In this document: piece by piece, positions 8,482-17,092 of the stretch | How positions within the stretch are numbered: position 1 is the first letter of the stretch | Layout: every line of letters begins with the position of its first letter | Assembly: GCF_001294335.1 (NCBI RefSeq) | Contig: NZ_LGKG01000162.1 | Span: 1-64,000, forward strand | From: Streptomyces chattanoogensis | Lineage (GTDB): Bacteria > Actinomycetota > Actinomycetes > Streptomycetales > Streptomycetaceae | DNA length: 64,000 bases | Direction: 5' to 3' | Program-made: the position numbers and the translations under genes | Notes under the pieces: generated by a model | Told to the model about the DNA's origin: nothing | The model's input: only the letters and a program-made list of their open reading frames with translations | The model's database searches: none

Positions 8482-9054
8482 GTGACGGATCTCGATCAGC
8501 TCACGCAGTCGCTTGCCCGTAACCTCAAGCACTGGCGCACCGAACGCGGCTACACCCTCGACGCGCTGGCGGCGCGGGCCGGGGTCAGCCGCGGCATGAT
8601 CATCCAGATCGAGCAGGCCCGTACGAACCCGAGCGTGGGCACCACCGTCAAGATCGCCGACGCGCTGGGGGTCAGCATCACCACGCTGCTCGATTACGAA
8701 CAGGGCCCGCAGGTGCGGATCGTGGCGCCGGACGAGGCCGTGCAGCTGTGGTCCACCGAGGCCGGCAGCCACACCACGCTCCTGGTGGGCGCCGAGGCGC
8801 CCGGCCCCTTCGAGCTGTGGGACTGGCGGCTGATGCCCGGCGACCGCAGCGCCTCGGATCCGCATCCCCCGGGCACCGTCGAGCTGATCCATGTCCGGTC
8901 GGGCACCCTGACGCTCGTCGTGGACGGCGAGGAGTACGAGGTCCCGGCCGGGGCCTCGGCGACCTTCGAGGCCAAGGTGGCGCACGGTTACCGCAACGAC
9001 GGGGACGAGCCGGTCGCGATGACGATGTCGGTGATCATCCCGCTCGGGCGGTGA
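8482..9054 (+). CDS. XRE-family regulator with C-terminal cupin
   Basis: The 190-aa protein has an N-terminal HTH of lambda-repressor type (about residues 8-65: LDALAARAGVSRGMIIQIEQ), a linker, then a cupin beta-barrel (about residues 115-185, with HPPGTVELIHVRSGTLTLVV and a late HGYRND). XRE-cupin proteins bind a small ligand in the cupin and regulate an adjacent transporter or catabolic gene. The divergent DMT exporter is the likely target. The frame is open from 8425, but GTG 8482 fits the family N-terminus (TDLDQLTQSLARNL). Confidence 0.85.
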   Translation: MTDLDQLTQSLARNLKHWRTERGYTLDALAARAGVSRGMIIQIEQARTNPSVGTTVKIADALGVSITTLLDYEQGPQVRIVAPDEAVQLWSTEAGSHTTLLVGAEAPGPFELWDWRLMPGDRSASDPHPPGTVELIHVRSGTLTLVVDGEEYEVPAGASATFEAKVAHGYRNDGDEPVAMTMSVIIPLGR

Positions 9055-9133
9055 GCCCGGTGCCGCCCGCGCGGTGATCCAGACGGTGAGACGGGCGGCC
9101 GCGGATCGGGCCGCGGCTGTTAGCTTGGCGGAC

Positions 9134-9691
9134 ATGCCCGTTCCGATGGATGCCTTCGACGATGTCCGCCCCGCCGCCGAGTGCCTGGACCTGCTGGCCG
9201 AGCCCGTGGCCGCGGCGATCCGCGACTGGCGTGGATCCGTGCCGGTGCAGGAACTCCGTTACGTGGACACCGATCCGGCCATCGCAGACACCGAGCTCCT
9301 CGTCACGCACCACGGTGCCTGGCTGCTGGAGCAGTCGGCGAACTGCGTCGTGGTGGCGGGCAAGCGCGGCGGCGAGGTCACCCTGGCCGCGTGCCTGGTC
9401 CTCTCGCACACCCGGGTCGACGTCAACGGCACGGTCCGCCGCCACCTGGGCGCCCGCAAGGCATCGTTCGCCCCGGTGGACACCGCGGTCGGCGACAGCG
9501 GGATGGAATACGGGGGCATCACCCCGATCGGCCTGCCCGGCGGCTGGCCGGTGCTGGTGGACGCCGCCGTGGCCGACGTCCCGTACGCGCTGATCGGCAG
9601 CGGCAGCCGGCGCGGCAAGCTCATCGTGCCGGGCAAGGCACTGGCCGAACTGCCCGGCGCCACGGTCCTGGACGGGCTCGGCGTCCGGTAA
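9134..9691 (+). CDS. YbaK/EbsC-domain protein (aminoacyl-tRNA deacylase-like)
   Basis: The 185-aa protein resembles the YbaK/ProX editing-domain fold. It contains CVVVAGKRGGEVTLAACLV with the conserved lysine, then VRRHLGARKASFAP, then GGITPIGLPGGWPVLVD and a C-terminal GSGSRRGKLIVPG. These motifs are characteristic: the RHLGARKASF lysine region and the GG(I/V)xP(I/F)G loop. Members hydrolyse mischarged aminoacyl-tRNAs; which tRNA cannot be told. ATG 9134 follows the gcttggcggac leader; ATG 9146 is an alternative. Confidence 0.85.
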   Translation: MPVPMDAFDDVRPAAECLDLLAEPVAAAIRDWRGSVPVQELRYVDTDPAIADTELLVTHHGAWLLEQSANCVVVAGKRGGEVTLAACLVLSHTRVDVNGTVRRHLGARKASFAPVDTAVGDSGMEYGGITPIGLPGGWPVLVDAAVADVPYALIGSGSRRGKLIVPGKALAELPGATVLDGLGVR

Positions 9692-9709
9692 CTCCCGCCC
9701 CGGAAGGCG

Positions 9710-10252
9710 CTATTCGGCCCGAGAGGTCCGATCGGTCCGATCCGCCTGCGCGGTCCCCGCTTGCCCGGCGCCCGCGCGGGAGCGCAGATCCAGTGACAGC
9801 GGCGTCGCATGCTCGGTGAAGCCCAGGCTGCGGTACAGGGCCTCGGCCTCGTCCGTGGCATGCAGATCGACGCGGGTGACGCCCCGCTCGGCGAAGCGGT
9901 CCAGCAGCGCCTCCGTCGTGGCACGCGCATAGCCCCGGCCGCGATAGCGCGGGTCCGTACAGACATTGAAGACGAAGGCGAAGCGCCCCGACGGGTGTCC
10001 GGGTGCGGGCAGCCGCTCCTCTATCCGGCCGACCGCGCACGCCGCCAGATGCGGCGCACCGTCCCCCTCGCCGTCCACCACGAACCCGGCCAGCGGTGCA
10101 TCCGGCCCGGCCAGCTGCCGGCGCGCCACCGCCTCCGCGTCCCGCTCCCAGCTCCCGGGCTCATCACGTCCGTTCATGGCGAGGAACATCAGGCGACGCA
10201 GCCGGACGAGTTCGGCGGCGTCCTCGGGGAGGGCGGCACGCGGCGTGATCAT
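9710..10252 (-). CDS. GNAT family N-acetyltransferase
   Basis: The 180-aa protein contains the GNAT acetyl-CoA loop in VCTDPRYRGRGYARATTEALL (R-x-x-G-x-G/A) and the C-terminal EALYRSLGF motif that ends the fold. The last 30 residues are charged and low-complexity. The acceptor substrate is unknown. Convergent with the YbaK-like gene (18-bp gap). Confidence 0.85.
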   Translation of the reverse strand: MITPRAALPEDAAELVRLRRLMFLAMNGRDEPGSWERDAEAVARRQLAGPDAPLAGFVVDGEGDGAPHLAACAVGRIEERLPAPGHPSGRFAFVFNVCTDPRYRGRGYARATTEALLDRFAERGVTRVDLHATDEAEALYRSLGFTEHATPLSLDLRSRAGAGQAGTAQADRTDRTSRAE

Positions 10253-10277
10253 GCAGGGACGCTAACGCACCCCGTGC

Positions 10278-10685
10278 TCAGCCCAAACGGGGTATCTCAA
10301 TGGCCGGACAGCGGTCCATGACCATGGTGAGGCCGGCGGCGCGGGTGCGGTGAAAAGCGGCGTCGTCGGTGACGCCGAGCTGGAACCAGACTGCCTGGGC
10401 GCCGATGGTGACGGCTTCGTCGGCGACGGCTCCGGCGAGGTCGCTGCGGACGAAGACATCGACGACGTCGACCGCGAAGGGGATGGCTTCCAGGGAGGGA
10501 TAGCCCGCTTCCCCGTGCACGGTCTCGGCCTTCGGGTGTACGGGGACGATCCGCTTGCCGTAACGCTGCAGCACCCCGGCGACGCCGTATGCGGCGCGCT
10601 GCCGGTTCGAGGACAGTCCCACGACCGCCCAGGTGTCTCCGAGCTCGGTGAGGATCCTGCGGATGGTCGCGTGGTCGTCGTGCAT
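10278..10685 (-). CDS. CoA-binding domain protein (YccU-like)
   Basis: The 135-aa Rossmann-type CoA_binding_2 domain has TWAVVGLSSNRQRAAYGVAGVLQRYGKRIVPVHPK and the C-terminal AVWFQLGVTDDAAFHRTRAAGLTMVMDRCPAIE pattern (quoted in pieces: AVWFQLG, GLTMVMDRCPAIE). This is the standard YccU/succinyl-CoA-synthetase alpha N-domain signature. Length is usual for the family. Start ATG 10685 has GGAG about 11 bases upstream; a longer frame to 10727 is less likely. Biological role uncertain. Confidence 0.85.
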   Translation of the reverse strand: MHDDHATIRRILTELGDTWAVVGLSSNRQRAAYGVAGVLQRYGKRIVPVHPKAETVHGEAGYPSLEAIPFAVDVVDVFVRSDLAGAVADEAVTIGAQAVWFQLGVTDDAAFHRTRAAGLTMVMDRCPAIEIPRLG

Positions 10686-10770
10686 GGGGTGGTGTCTCCT
10701 GTCGTCCGTGGTTCCGCCACAGCACAACGCGCGGCCCGCGCAGCTGATTCCCCCTTGCCGGTTCCGGTGA

Positions 10771-11709
10771 TCAGGCCGCCCTGTTCCGGCGACGGTAGGC
10801 GCCCGGAGCCAGGCCGTACTCCCGCTTGAAGGCCTTGGCGAAGGCGAACTCCGAGCCGTATCCGGTGCGGGCGGCGACCGTCGTCAGCGGGGCGTCGGAC
10901 TCGCGCAGCAGACGGGCGGCGGTCGTCATGCGCCAGCGGGTCAGATAGGCCATCGGCGGTTCGCCCACCAGCGACGTGAACCGCCGGGCGAACGCCGCGC
11001 GGGACAGCCCGGCCCGCTCGGCCAGCGATTCGACCGTCCACTGGGCCGAGGGGGTGTCGTGGATGGCCGACAGGGCGGGCGCCACCGCCGAGTCGCTCAG
11101 GGCCGCGGCCCAGCCCCGGGCGGTGGCCGGCGGCTGATCGTCCAGCCAGGCCCGCAGGATGTAGAGGAGCAGCGAGTCGATCAGTGCGGGCACGATGCCG
11201 TCCGAGCCGATACGCGGGTTCTCCAGTTCGGAGCCGAGGAGCTGGACGGCGGCGCTCAGCTCCGGATGGCGGCCGTGCCGCGTCGGCAGATGGATCACCT
11301 CGGGCAGCTGGCGCACCAGGGGATGCGGACGGCCCTGGTCCAGGTGGTAGTTGCCGCACAGGAGGCTGGTCTCGGGGCCCTCGCCGCCGATCGTGACCGT
11401 GCCGATCGGGGAATCCTGCCGGTACTGCTCCGCCTTCTCTTCCTCGGCCGGTGTGGAGGGCTGGTCGGCGAGGATGTGGCCCCGGCCGTCGCGCAGGAAG
11501 ATCACATCGCCGGGGCTCAGCGGGATCGGCTTCAGATGCGGTGGTGCGTCCTCGAGGGGGACCAGCCAGCAGGTCCCGTACAGCACCACATGGAACCCGG
11601 CGCCCGCGACCGGTGGCAGCCGCAGGCCCCAGGGAGCGCGGCCGTTGGTCCGTACGGACGCCGGGCTTCCGGTACGCATCGAGGCCAGCGCCTCGGTGAG
11701 GATGTCCAT
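10771..11709 (-). CDS. AraC-family transcriptional regulator with N-terminal cupin
   Basis: The 312-aa protein has an N-terminal cupin_6-type sensor (about 10-185) and a C-terminal AraC/XylS double HTH (about 200-305): ESLAERAGLSRAAFARRF and then LTTVAARTGYGSEFAFAKAF followed by KREYGLAPGAYRR. Such regulators usually control a neighbouring oxidoreductase gene. It lies 33 bp downstream of the oxidoreductase gene on the same strand, consistent with one operon. Confidence 0.9.
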   Translation of the reverse strand: MDILTEALASMRTGSPASVRTNGRAPWGLRLPPVAGAGFHVVLYGTCWLVPLEDAPPHLKPIPLSPGDVIFLRDGRGHILADQPSTPAEEEKAEQYRQDSPIGTVTIGGEGPETSLLCGNYHLDQGRPHPLVRQLPEVIHLPTRHGRHPELSAAVQLLGSELENPRIGSDGIVPALIDSLLLYILRAWLDDQPPATARGWAAALSDSAVAPALSAIHDTPSAQWTVESLAERAGLSRAAFARRFTSLVGEPPMAYLTRWRMTTAARLLRESDAPLTTVAARTGYGSEFAFAKAFKREYGLAPGAYRRRNRAA

Positions 11710-11742
11710 CGGCCTCGCCTTCCCTGGTGCGGCCCGTCGCGG

Positions 11743-12666
11743 TCAGACCGTCAGGACAATCTTGCCCTGTACGTGCTTCGCCTCGACCAGCTCATGGGCC
11801 TTGCCGGCCTCCTCCAGCGGGAAGGTCGCCTCGACGTACGGCCGGATCCGGCCCGCGTCGACCAGCTCGGCGATCGCCTCGAGCGCGGCCCGGTCCGGCT
11901 GGACGAAGATGCCGGCGAAGCGCCGTCCGGCCGCCTCGACGCGCGCGGCGAGCTCCTGGTCCTCGTGTTCCAGGATGCTGATCAGCACGCCGCCGGGCCG
12001 CACGGCGCGGAGCGAGAGATCGCCCTGGGCCATGGAGTCGAGGACCACGTCGGCGTCCTTGACGGCCTCGGTGAAGTCGGTGGTCCGGTAGTCGATGATC
12101 TCGTCGGCGCCGAGGCCACGGACGAAGTCGTGCCGGGCCGCACTGGCGATGGCGGTCACATGGGCGCCGCGTGCCTTCGCGATCTGCACCGCGAAGTGGC
12201 CGACGCCGCCGGCCGCCCGCTGGATCACCACCCGGTCGCCCTCCTTGACGTCCGCCGCCTGCACCAGGCCCTGCCAGGCGGTGAGCGCCGCGAGGGGGAG
12301 GGCGGCGGCCTGCACATGGCCGACGGAGACGGGCTTGCGGGCGAGCTGGCCGGACGGTGCGACGACGTACTCGGCATAGCCGGTGGCGGCGCGGGGGAAG
12401 AACGGCATCCCGTACACCTCGTCGCCCACCTCGAAGCCGGCGCCGGGGCCCACCTCCTCGACCACCCCGGAGATGTCCCAGCCCACACCGAACGGCGGCT
12501 CGCCGAGCAGGGGGAAGAGGCCGGCCCTGACGGCCACGTCCACCGGGTTGACCGCACTGGCATGGACCTTGACCAGCACCTCGCCGGACTGCGGCACCGG
12601 CCGCTCGGTCTCCACGACCTCGAGGACCTCGGGGCCGCCGACGGACTTCTGGATCACTGCGCGCAC
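11743..12666 (-). CDS. NADP-dependent medium-chain oxidoreductase (quinone oxidoreductase-like)
   Basis: The 307-aa MDR-family enzyme has a GroES-like N-terminus (VHASAVNPVDVAVRAG) and a Rossmann domain with AAGGVGHFAVQIAKARGAHV. No catalytic or structural zinc cysteines are seen, as in QOR/YhdH-type enone or quinone reductases. It is the first gene of the pair with the AraC regulator. The 186 bp upstream hold a 24-bp imperfect tandem repeat (12702-12749) and no gene. Confidence 0.88.
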   Translation of the reverse strand: MRAVIQKSVGGPEVLEVVETERPVPQSGEVLVKVHASAVNPVDVAVRAGLFPLLGEPPFGVGWDISGVVEEVGPGAGFEVGDEVYGMPFFPRAATGYAEYVVAPSGQLARKPVSVGHVQAAALPLAALTAWQGLVQAADVKEGDRVVIQRAAGGVGHFAVQIAKARGAHVTAIASAARHDFVRGLGADEIIDYRTTDFTEAVKDADVVLDSMAQGDLSLRAVRPGGVLISILEHEDQELAARVEAAGRRFAGIFVQPDRAALEAIAELVDAGRIRPYVEATFPLEEAGKAHELVEAKHVQGKIVLTV

Positions 12667-12701
12667 GATAACTCTCCCTGGGTTCGGGCAAGGTTGATGC
12701 C

Positions 12702-12749
12702 CGGATCGGTTTGCGGACCGGCGTCCGGATCGTTGTCCGGACCGGTGTC
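12702..12749. repeat. Imperfect 24-bp tandem repeat upstream of the oxidoreductase gene
   Basis: Positions 12702-12725 and 12726-12749 align as cggatcg...ggaccgg.gtc units with a few substitutions. The unit contains CGGATCG and GGACCGG motifs. It lies 36-83 bp upstream of the start of the minus-strand oxidoreductase gene, where repressor sites would be expected. Confidence 0.55.
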
Positions 12750-12852
12750 CTGCGTGATGTCCTCAACCCTAGGAAGATCGAACGAGCCGCAGAATAGCCT
12801 TCCGTCTCGCTTACATGTCCCAGCGTCTCGCGGTGAGCCTGTTACGCGTCGT

Positions 12853-13263
12853 TCACCCCAGGCGGCCGAACCTCGCGTAAAGATCACGGTCGCGCCAGGC
12901 GTCGGAGAACGCGTCCAGCATCGCCTCGTGGAGCCGACGGTCGCTGACGTTCCGCCCGGGAGCGGAGATCCGGCTGCGGATCGCCGCCTCGACCGCCGGC
13001 CAGCGCAGCTCATGCATGGCGAAGGACACCAATTCCACGACGCCCTCCCCGGGGGAATCGATCAGGGAGATGAGCTCGGTCTCGAACTGCGGCCGCAGGG
13101 CGGGACTCCGCTGCAGCGCCGTGAGCGCGCGCTCCAGATCCCGCTCGAGTGCCTCCGCTCCGCACGAGGCCTCCGCGGCGTCCAGGATGTCGTGAACGAT
13201 GCTTCTGAAGCCCGTCAGGGGATCAGCAGTCGGGCCTTCCCCATGCATCGATGTACTTTCCAT
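12853..13263 (-). CDS. Candidate immunity protein of the adjacent toxin-like gene
   Basis: The 136-aa cytosolic protein is mainly helical. It contains LISLIDSPGEGVVELVSFAMHELRW followed by VSDRRLHEAMLDAFSDAWRDRD (described in pieces: GVVELVSFAMHELRW, LHEAMLDAFSDAWRDRD). I recognise the MHELRW...DAWRDR pattern from small actinobacterial proteins encoded after polymorphic toxins, but cannot name a family. ATG 13263 (AGGG four bases upstream) overlaps the preceding gene's stop by 41 bp, implying translational coupling. No signal peptide or membrane segment. Confidence 0.6.
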   Translation of the reverse strand: MESTSMHGEGPTADPLTGFRSIVHDILDAAEASCGAEALERDLERALTALQRSPALRPQFETELISLIDSPGEGVVELVSFAMHELRWPAVEAAIRSRISAPGRNVSDRRLHEAMLDAFSDAWRDRDLYARFGRLG

Positions 13264-15331
13264 CAGCCCTGAGTCCGTTTCTGTTGAACGCGTCGACGGC
13301 TGCCTGCCGTGCATGGGCTCCGTAGGGCCTGTAGTGCCCGGACTTGTTGTCGAGATGGACAACCTCGCCGCCCTTGGTCTTGAATTCGCCGGCGGCCAGC
13401 ACCCGGCCGCCCTGGGCCAGGCTGACATGACCCGCGGTGCGCTTCCCGATGACGAGTTCACCGTTTTCCAGCACCACGTACGCGTAGTTTCCCGATCGAG
13501 CCAGGGCCTGTCCGGGTGAAATCGACTTGAACCACTGGGGCTTGTCTTCGGGTATCTGGTTCGGGAAGTCACGGGGATCGTCATCGGTGTGGCGGATGAG
13601 GACCGGTACGTCGTCCGCGCGCACAGAGGAGGCGCGGTCGCTGTCTGTGCGGTGGCTCCGGCCGCCAGGGTTGGCGAGCGAGGACGCCCGAGTGGACGTG
13701 TTGCCGGTCGAGCACCTCCCGTCCCGGTCACGGCGCTCCTGCTGCACCCGTTTGACGAGCTTGTCGACCTCGCCGGTGGCCAGGGCGGCGGCGGAGACCA
13801 CGGGGTGGGCCGCGTACGGGAAGCGGTAGGGGACGGGCCGCCCGCCGGACGCCTGGGATTCCGCCTCGGCCTGGGCCCGGTATCTCGCGTCGACGGCGGC
13901 GTAGACCGCGCCGGCGCCGGGAACCGAGCAGGACAGCGTGCCTGACACCGTGTTACCGGTGAGGGGGAAGGCGCTGCGCGGGCTGGTGCATCCGCCGGCG
14001 CCCTGGCCGTCGATGGTCACGGTCGCGCGCATGACCGCGGTGACCGTACCGCCGGTGAGATGGACCTTGGCGTCAGAGGTCACTGCACCGGTGAAATTCT
14101 GGCTGACGGTGCAACCGCCGGTGCCACAGCTGACATTGCCGCCGTTGGTGCTCAGAGTGAAGTCGATGCCGTTGTCCACCGCATGCGCGAGCTGCCTGGT
14201 GGCCGCCTCCAGGCTGTCGTACAGCGCGTCCGCCCGGCCGCCGGAAACCGGGGACAGGTCCATCCCCCGGGAGCCGCCGTGCTCCAGGGCGCTCGTGGCC
14301 ACCCGCTGCATCGCGGACGGCGTTGCGCCCTTGTGCCGCTGCCCGGGCCGACTGAGCTGCTTGAGCCGGCCGGACGGGCCGTAGGGTTCCAGGCGCAGCA
14401 CGCGGTACGGCTTGTTCCTGGTGATGAAGAGACGTCCCGCCGGGGTGTCGGCGCGCAGTGCGGGCACCCCGTGGACCCGCAGCGGGGGCAGGTCCGGGTC
14501 GTCCGGGCCGGGCAGGTCCTTCACCTGGTCCACCGCGTCCGAGAGTTTGAGTGCCAGCTCGGCCGGGGGCAGGAACCGCGCCAGAACGGGGCCGATGCCG
14601 GATTCGCCGCGGTCGACGGTCCACTTGCCCGGGGTGTCCGGATCCGTCTGCTGCCCGTCCGGTGTCTCGTCGTCCGGGGCCTTCTTCGGCCGGGTGAAGG
14701 TCTTGCCGCCGATTCTGAGGACGTCCTGGTCCGGATCCGTCCCGCCGTCGCCGGTGGATCCCAGGAGCGTGCCGGACGGGGTGACGGTGATGTCCCGCTG
14801 GGTGATGCCGTTGGCCGTGTCCTTGTAGTGCAGCCCCCGGGCTGTCGCCAGGCGGGCCAAAGCCTGGTCGAAGGGGGCCTGATTCCGGGTCTGCTGCGGG
14901 GCTGCCCGGTGCGCATCGCGGGAATCGCGGGGAGCATCCGATCCGTTGGGCATGGCCAGCAGGCCCGCGACGACGGCGGCCAGGCCGAGGGCCACGAGTG
15001 CCGCGGTGCGCCGTCCCCTGCGGTGGGGCCACCCGGGCGGCTGCTGAACCCCGTTGGCGGGCGGCGTGGTTGAGGGCGGTGGCGGCACTGCCGGGGGCTG
15101 CGGCGGCACCTGCGCGGTCCGCGGCGGTGAGGCGTGGGTGTGCGTCGTTCCCGCGCCCCATGTGCCTGTTCCGGGCCGGGCGGGCCGGGCGGGCGGCGGC
15201 TGCGTGGTGGGCGGCGGCTGCGTGGTGGGCGAGGCGGGCTGTCCCAGGGGCGGTGGCACGGCCCGGGGTGTCTGCTGCCAGGTCGGCAGCTTCGGCTCGT
15301 CGGATCCGTCCTGCCAATAGTGGTCTCCCAC
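13223..15331 (-). CDS. Single-pass membrane protein with polymorphic-toxin-like C-terminus
   Basis: The 702-aa product starts at GTG 15331 after GGGGGAG. Residues 1-105 are cytosolic and proline-rich (PPPTTQPPP repeats). A basic stop (HRRGRR) precedes one membrane helix at about 109-126, then an extracellular region. That region has two to three LolA/lipoprotein-like strands (GITQRDITVTPSGTLLG, VLRIGGKTFTR) and a Cys-containing beta domain (GNVSCGTGGCTVSQNF). The last 76 residues carry TAGHVSLAQGGRVLAAGEF, then LDNKSGHYRPYG (SGHY about 664-667) and end GKYIDAWGRPDC. The H...GGxVxAAGE...LDNxSGHY module occurs at C-termini of RHS and other polymorphic toxins. Divergent from the vWA-PP2C-kinase operon; immunity candidate overlaps its 3' end. 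Confidence 0.65.
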   Translation of the reverse strand: MGDHYWQDGSDEPKLPTWQQTPRAVPPPLGQPASPTTQPPPTTQPPPARPARPGTGTWGAGTTHTHASPPRTAQVPPQPPAVPPPPSTTPPANGVQQPPGWPHRRGRRTAALVALGLAAVVAGLLAMPNGSDAPRDSRDAHRAAPQQTRNQAPFDQALARLATARGLHYKDTANGITQRDITVTPSGTLLGSTGDGGTDPDQDVLRIGGKTFTRPKKAPDDETPDGQQTDPDTPGKWTVDRGESGIGPVLARFLPPAELALKLSDAVDQVKDLPGPDDPDLPPLRVHGVPALRADTPAGRLFITRNKPYRVLRLEPYGPSGRLKQLSRPGQRHKGATPSAMQRVATSALEHGGSRGMDLSPVSGGRADALYDSLEAATRQLAHAVDNGIDFTLSTNGGNVSCGTGGCTVSQNFTGAVTSDAKVHLTGGTVTAVMRATVTIDGQGAGGCTSPRSAFPLTGNTVSGTLSCSVPGAGAVYAAVDARYRAQAEAESQASGGRPVPYRFPYAAHPVVSAAALATGEVDKLVKRVQQERRDRDGRCSTGNTSTRASSLANPGGRSHRTDSDRASSVRADDVPVLIRHTDDDPRDFPNQIPEDKPQWFKSISPGQALARSGNYAYVVLENGELVIGKRTAGHVSLAQGGRVLAAGEFKTKGGEVVHLDNKSGHYRPYGAHARQAAVDAFNRNGLRADGKYIDAWGRPDC

Positions 15332-15467
15332 AGTGACTCCCCCAAGTCGCTTCCGCCAGTACCCGCCCTTTGGGAAGATACGGCACCAGGGGGCGCACTC
15401 CCAGAGAGCAGCGTCCGGCAAGTTCAGTTCTTGCAAGTACGGGGCGGAAACGGGGAGTTGAGAACAA
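15332..15467. promoter_or_regulatory. 136-bp divergent promoter region of toxin-like gene and vWA operon
   Basis: This is the only non-coding space between two divergent transcription units, so it must hold both promoters. The plus-strand ribosome site is GGGGAG, 11 bases before ATG 15468. The minus-strand site is GGGGGAG, five bases before GTG 15331. A direct repeat-like gttcagttcttgcaag lies at about 15420-15436. Confidence 0.5.
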
Positions 15468-16151
15468 ATGGCGGACACCAAGGGTGTGTTGCTTCCGGCG
15501 TATGTACTGGCCGATGAGTCGGGTTCGATGGGGCCGTACCAGGGGGAACTGTCGGACGGCCTGGTGTCGTTGTGCGAGGGGCTCCGGGCCGAGCCGATGA
15601 TCGCGGCCAAACTGCGGCTGGCCGTGCTGGGCTTCTCCGACGACGTGCAGGTGCGGCTCGCGGTGGCGGACATGCGCACCGAGACCAGCCTGCCGCAGGT
15701 GGCCATCCGGGGGCTCACCAACTACGGGGCGGTGTTCGACGATCTGCTGGACCGGATTCCGTCCGACGTGCAGTGGCTGCGCGGCGAGGGGTACAAGGTG
15801 CACCGCCCGGTGGTGTTCTTCCTCAGCGACGGGCAGCCCACCGACGGCAAGGGCTGGCGGCGGCCGCACGCCAAGCTGATCGACAAGTCCCAGACACCGA
15901 CCGCGCCGAACATCATCGCCTGCGGGATCGGCGACGCCCAGGCCGCCACCATGGTCGAGGTGGCGACGCGCCCTGAGTTCGCCTTCGTCGCCAAGCCCGG
16001 GACCGACATCGGCCAGGCGATCTCCGAGTTCTTCCATGCGCTCACCGCGAGCCTGGTGGCCTCGGGGCAGGCGCTGGGCTCGGCCAGCCCGCAGCTTGTG
16101 GTCAACCGGCCGGAGCAGTTCACCATGGCGATCGACGAGGTCGGGCAGTGA
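15468..16151 (+). CDS. von Willebrand factor A domain protein (TerY/TerF-like)
   Basis: The 227-aa protein is almost entirely a vWA domain. The MIDAS motif D16-x-S18-x-S20 in LADESGSM, a conserved threonine region (RGLTNYG) and the SDGQPTDG loop give a complete metal-binding site. It is the first gene of a tightly coupled trio: its stop overlaps the PP2C start as GTGA at 16148-16151. In related cassettes the vWA protein is an adaptor or substrate of the kinase/phosphatase pair, and that role is inferred here. Confidence 0.88.
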   Translation: MADTKGVLLPAYVLADESGSMGPYQGELSDGLVSLCEGLRAEPMIAAKLRLAVLGFSDDVQVRLAVADMRTETSLPQVAIRGLTNYGAVFDDLLDRIPSDVQWLRGEGYKVHRPVVFFLSDGQPTDGKGWRRPHAKLIDKSQTPTAPNIIACGIGDAQAATMVEVATRPEFAFVAKPGTDIGQAISEFFHALTASLVASGQALGSASPQLVVNRPEQFTMAIDEVGQ

Positions 16152-17092
16152 GTCCGCACGGCGGGGACGGCTCCGCTGCGCCGCCGCTCGCACCGTCCCT
16201 GTCCGGGCCCGAGCCCTGGCACCCGGTCACGGTGGGCGTGCCCGGACCCGAGTTCGAGGCGAGGCCGCCGGGCCAGTACGCCTTCGACTTCCCGGACAGC
16301 GTATGTGACGGCTGGTCAACCGACCTGCTCACCCTGCGTTTTGCCTCGGTGCGTGGCGCCAAGCACCGCTACTACCGGCAGCCCCGCCAGGACGCCGCAC
16401 GCGCCGCGGTCCACGAGGCCACCGGCAGCATCGTGTTCGCCGTTGCCGACGGCGTCTCGAGCGCCTCGAGCTCCGAACACGGCGCCGTCGAATCCTGCCG
16501 GGCCGCCCTGGAACGGATGCTCCACCTGCTGTCCGGCAGTCAGGGACCGCTGGACTTCCAGGACGTCGCCCACCACGCCGCCGAACGGCTGCGGCAGCTC
16601 GCACAGTGGCGTCTGGGCGGGAAGGCCCCCGAGCCGGCCGAGGTGGCGCGCCTGTACGCCACGACGCTCGTGGCCGGTGTCGTCCGTCCTGACCGTACGG
16701 GAGGCAGCGTCGAGCTCTGCCGGATCGGGGACTCGGGGGCCTGGATGCTGGAGCCGTCCAGCGGCCGGTACCATCCGCTGTTCGACTCCAAGACCGGTTC
16801 GGACACCGTGCTGGTCTCGAACGAGGTGGCGCCGCTGCCCCAGGTACCCGATCGGCTCGAGGGGACCACCGCCCGCCTGTCTCCCGGTCAGGTCCTGCTG
16901 GTCGGCACCGACGGTTTCGGAGACCCGCTCGGCGACGGCGACGGCCACGTCGGCTCGCTCTTCGCCCGGCACCTCGCCGTACCGCCGCCTCCGCTGTGGC
17001 TCGCGCACGTCCTGGACTTCTCCCGGGAGACCTTCGACGACGACCGGACCCTGCTGGCGGTCTGGCCCCGCGCCACGGCAGAGCCGCGATGA
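16148..17092 (+). CDS. PP2C-family protein serine/threonine phosphatase
   Basis: The 314-aa phosphatase has the metal-binding elements of PPM enzymes: RQDAARA near residue 80, ADGVSSASSSEHGA, CRIGDSGAWML, LVGTDGFGDPLGDG and a final DDRTLLAVW. The N-terminal 60 residues are proline-rich and extra to the catalytic core. It is coupled to the vWA gene by GTGA and to the kinase gene by ATGA (17089-17092), so the three proteins should be made in fixed ratio. It probably dephosphorylates targets of the linked kinase. Confidence 0.88.
   Translation: MSPHGGDGSAAPPLAPSLSGPEPWHPVTVGVPGPEFEARPPGQYAFDFPDSVCDGWSTDLLTLRFASVRGAKHRYYRQPRQDAARAAVHEATGSIVFAVADGVSSASSSEHGAVESCRAALERMLHLLSGSQGPLDFQDVAHHAAERLRQLAQWRLGGKAPEPAEVARLYATTLVAGVVRPDRTGGSVELCRIGDSGAWMLEPSSGRYHPLFDSKTGSDTVLVSNEVAPLPQVPDRLEGTTARLSPGQVLLVGTDGFGDPLGDGDGHVGSLFARHLAVPPPPLWLAHVLDFSRETFDDDRTLLAVWPRATAEPR

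Noticed and set aside
13263..13731. Long N-terminal extension of the candidate immunity gene
   Set aside because: The extension is antisense-free but lies fully inside the toxin-like gene in another frame and has Ser/Thr/Arg shadow composition.
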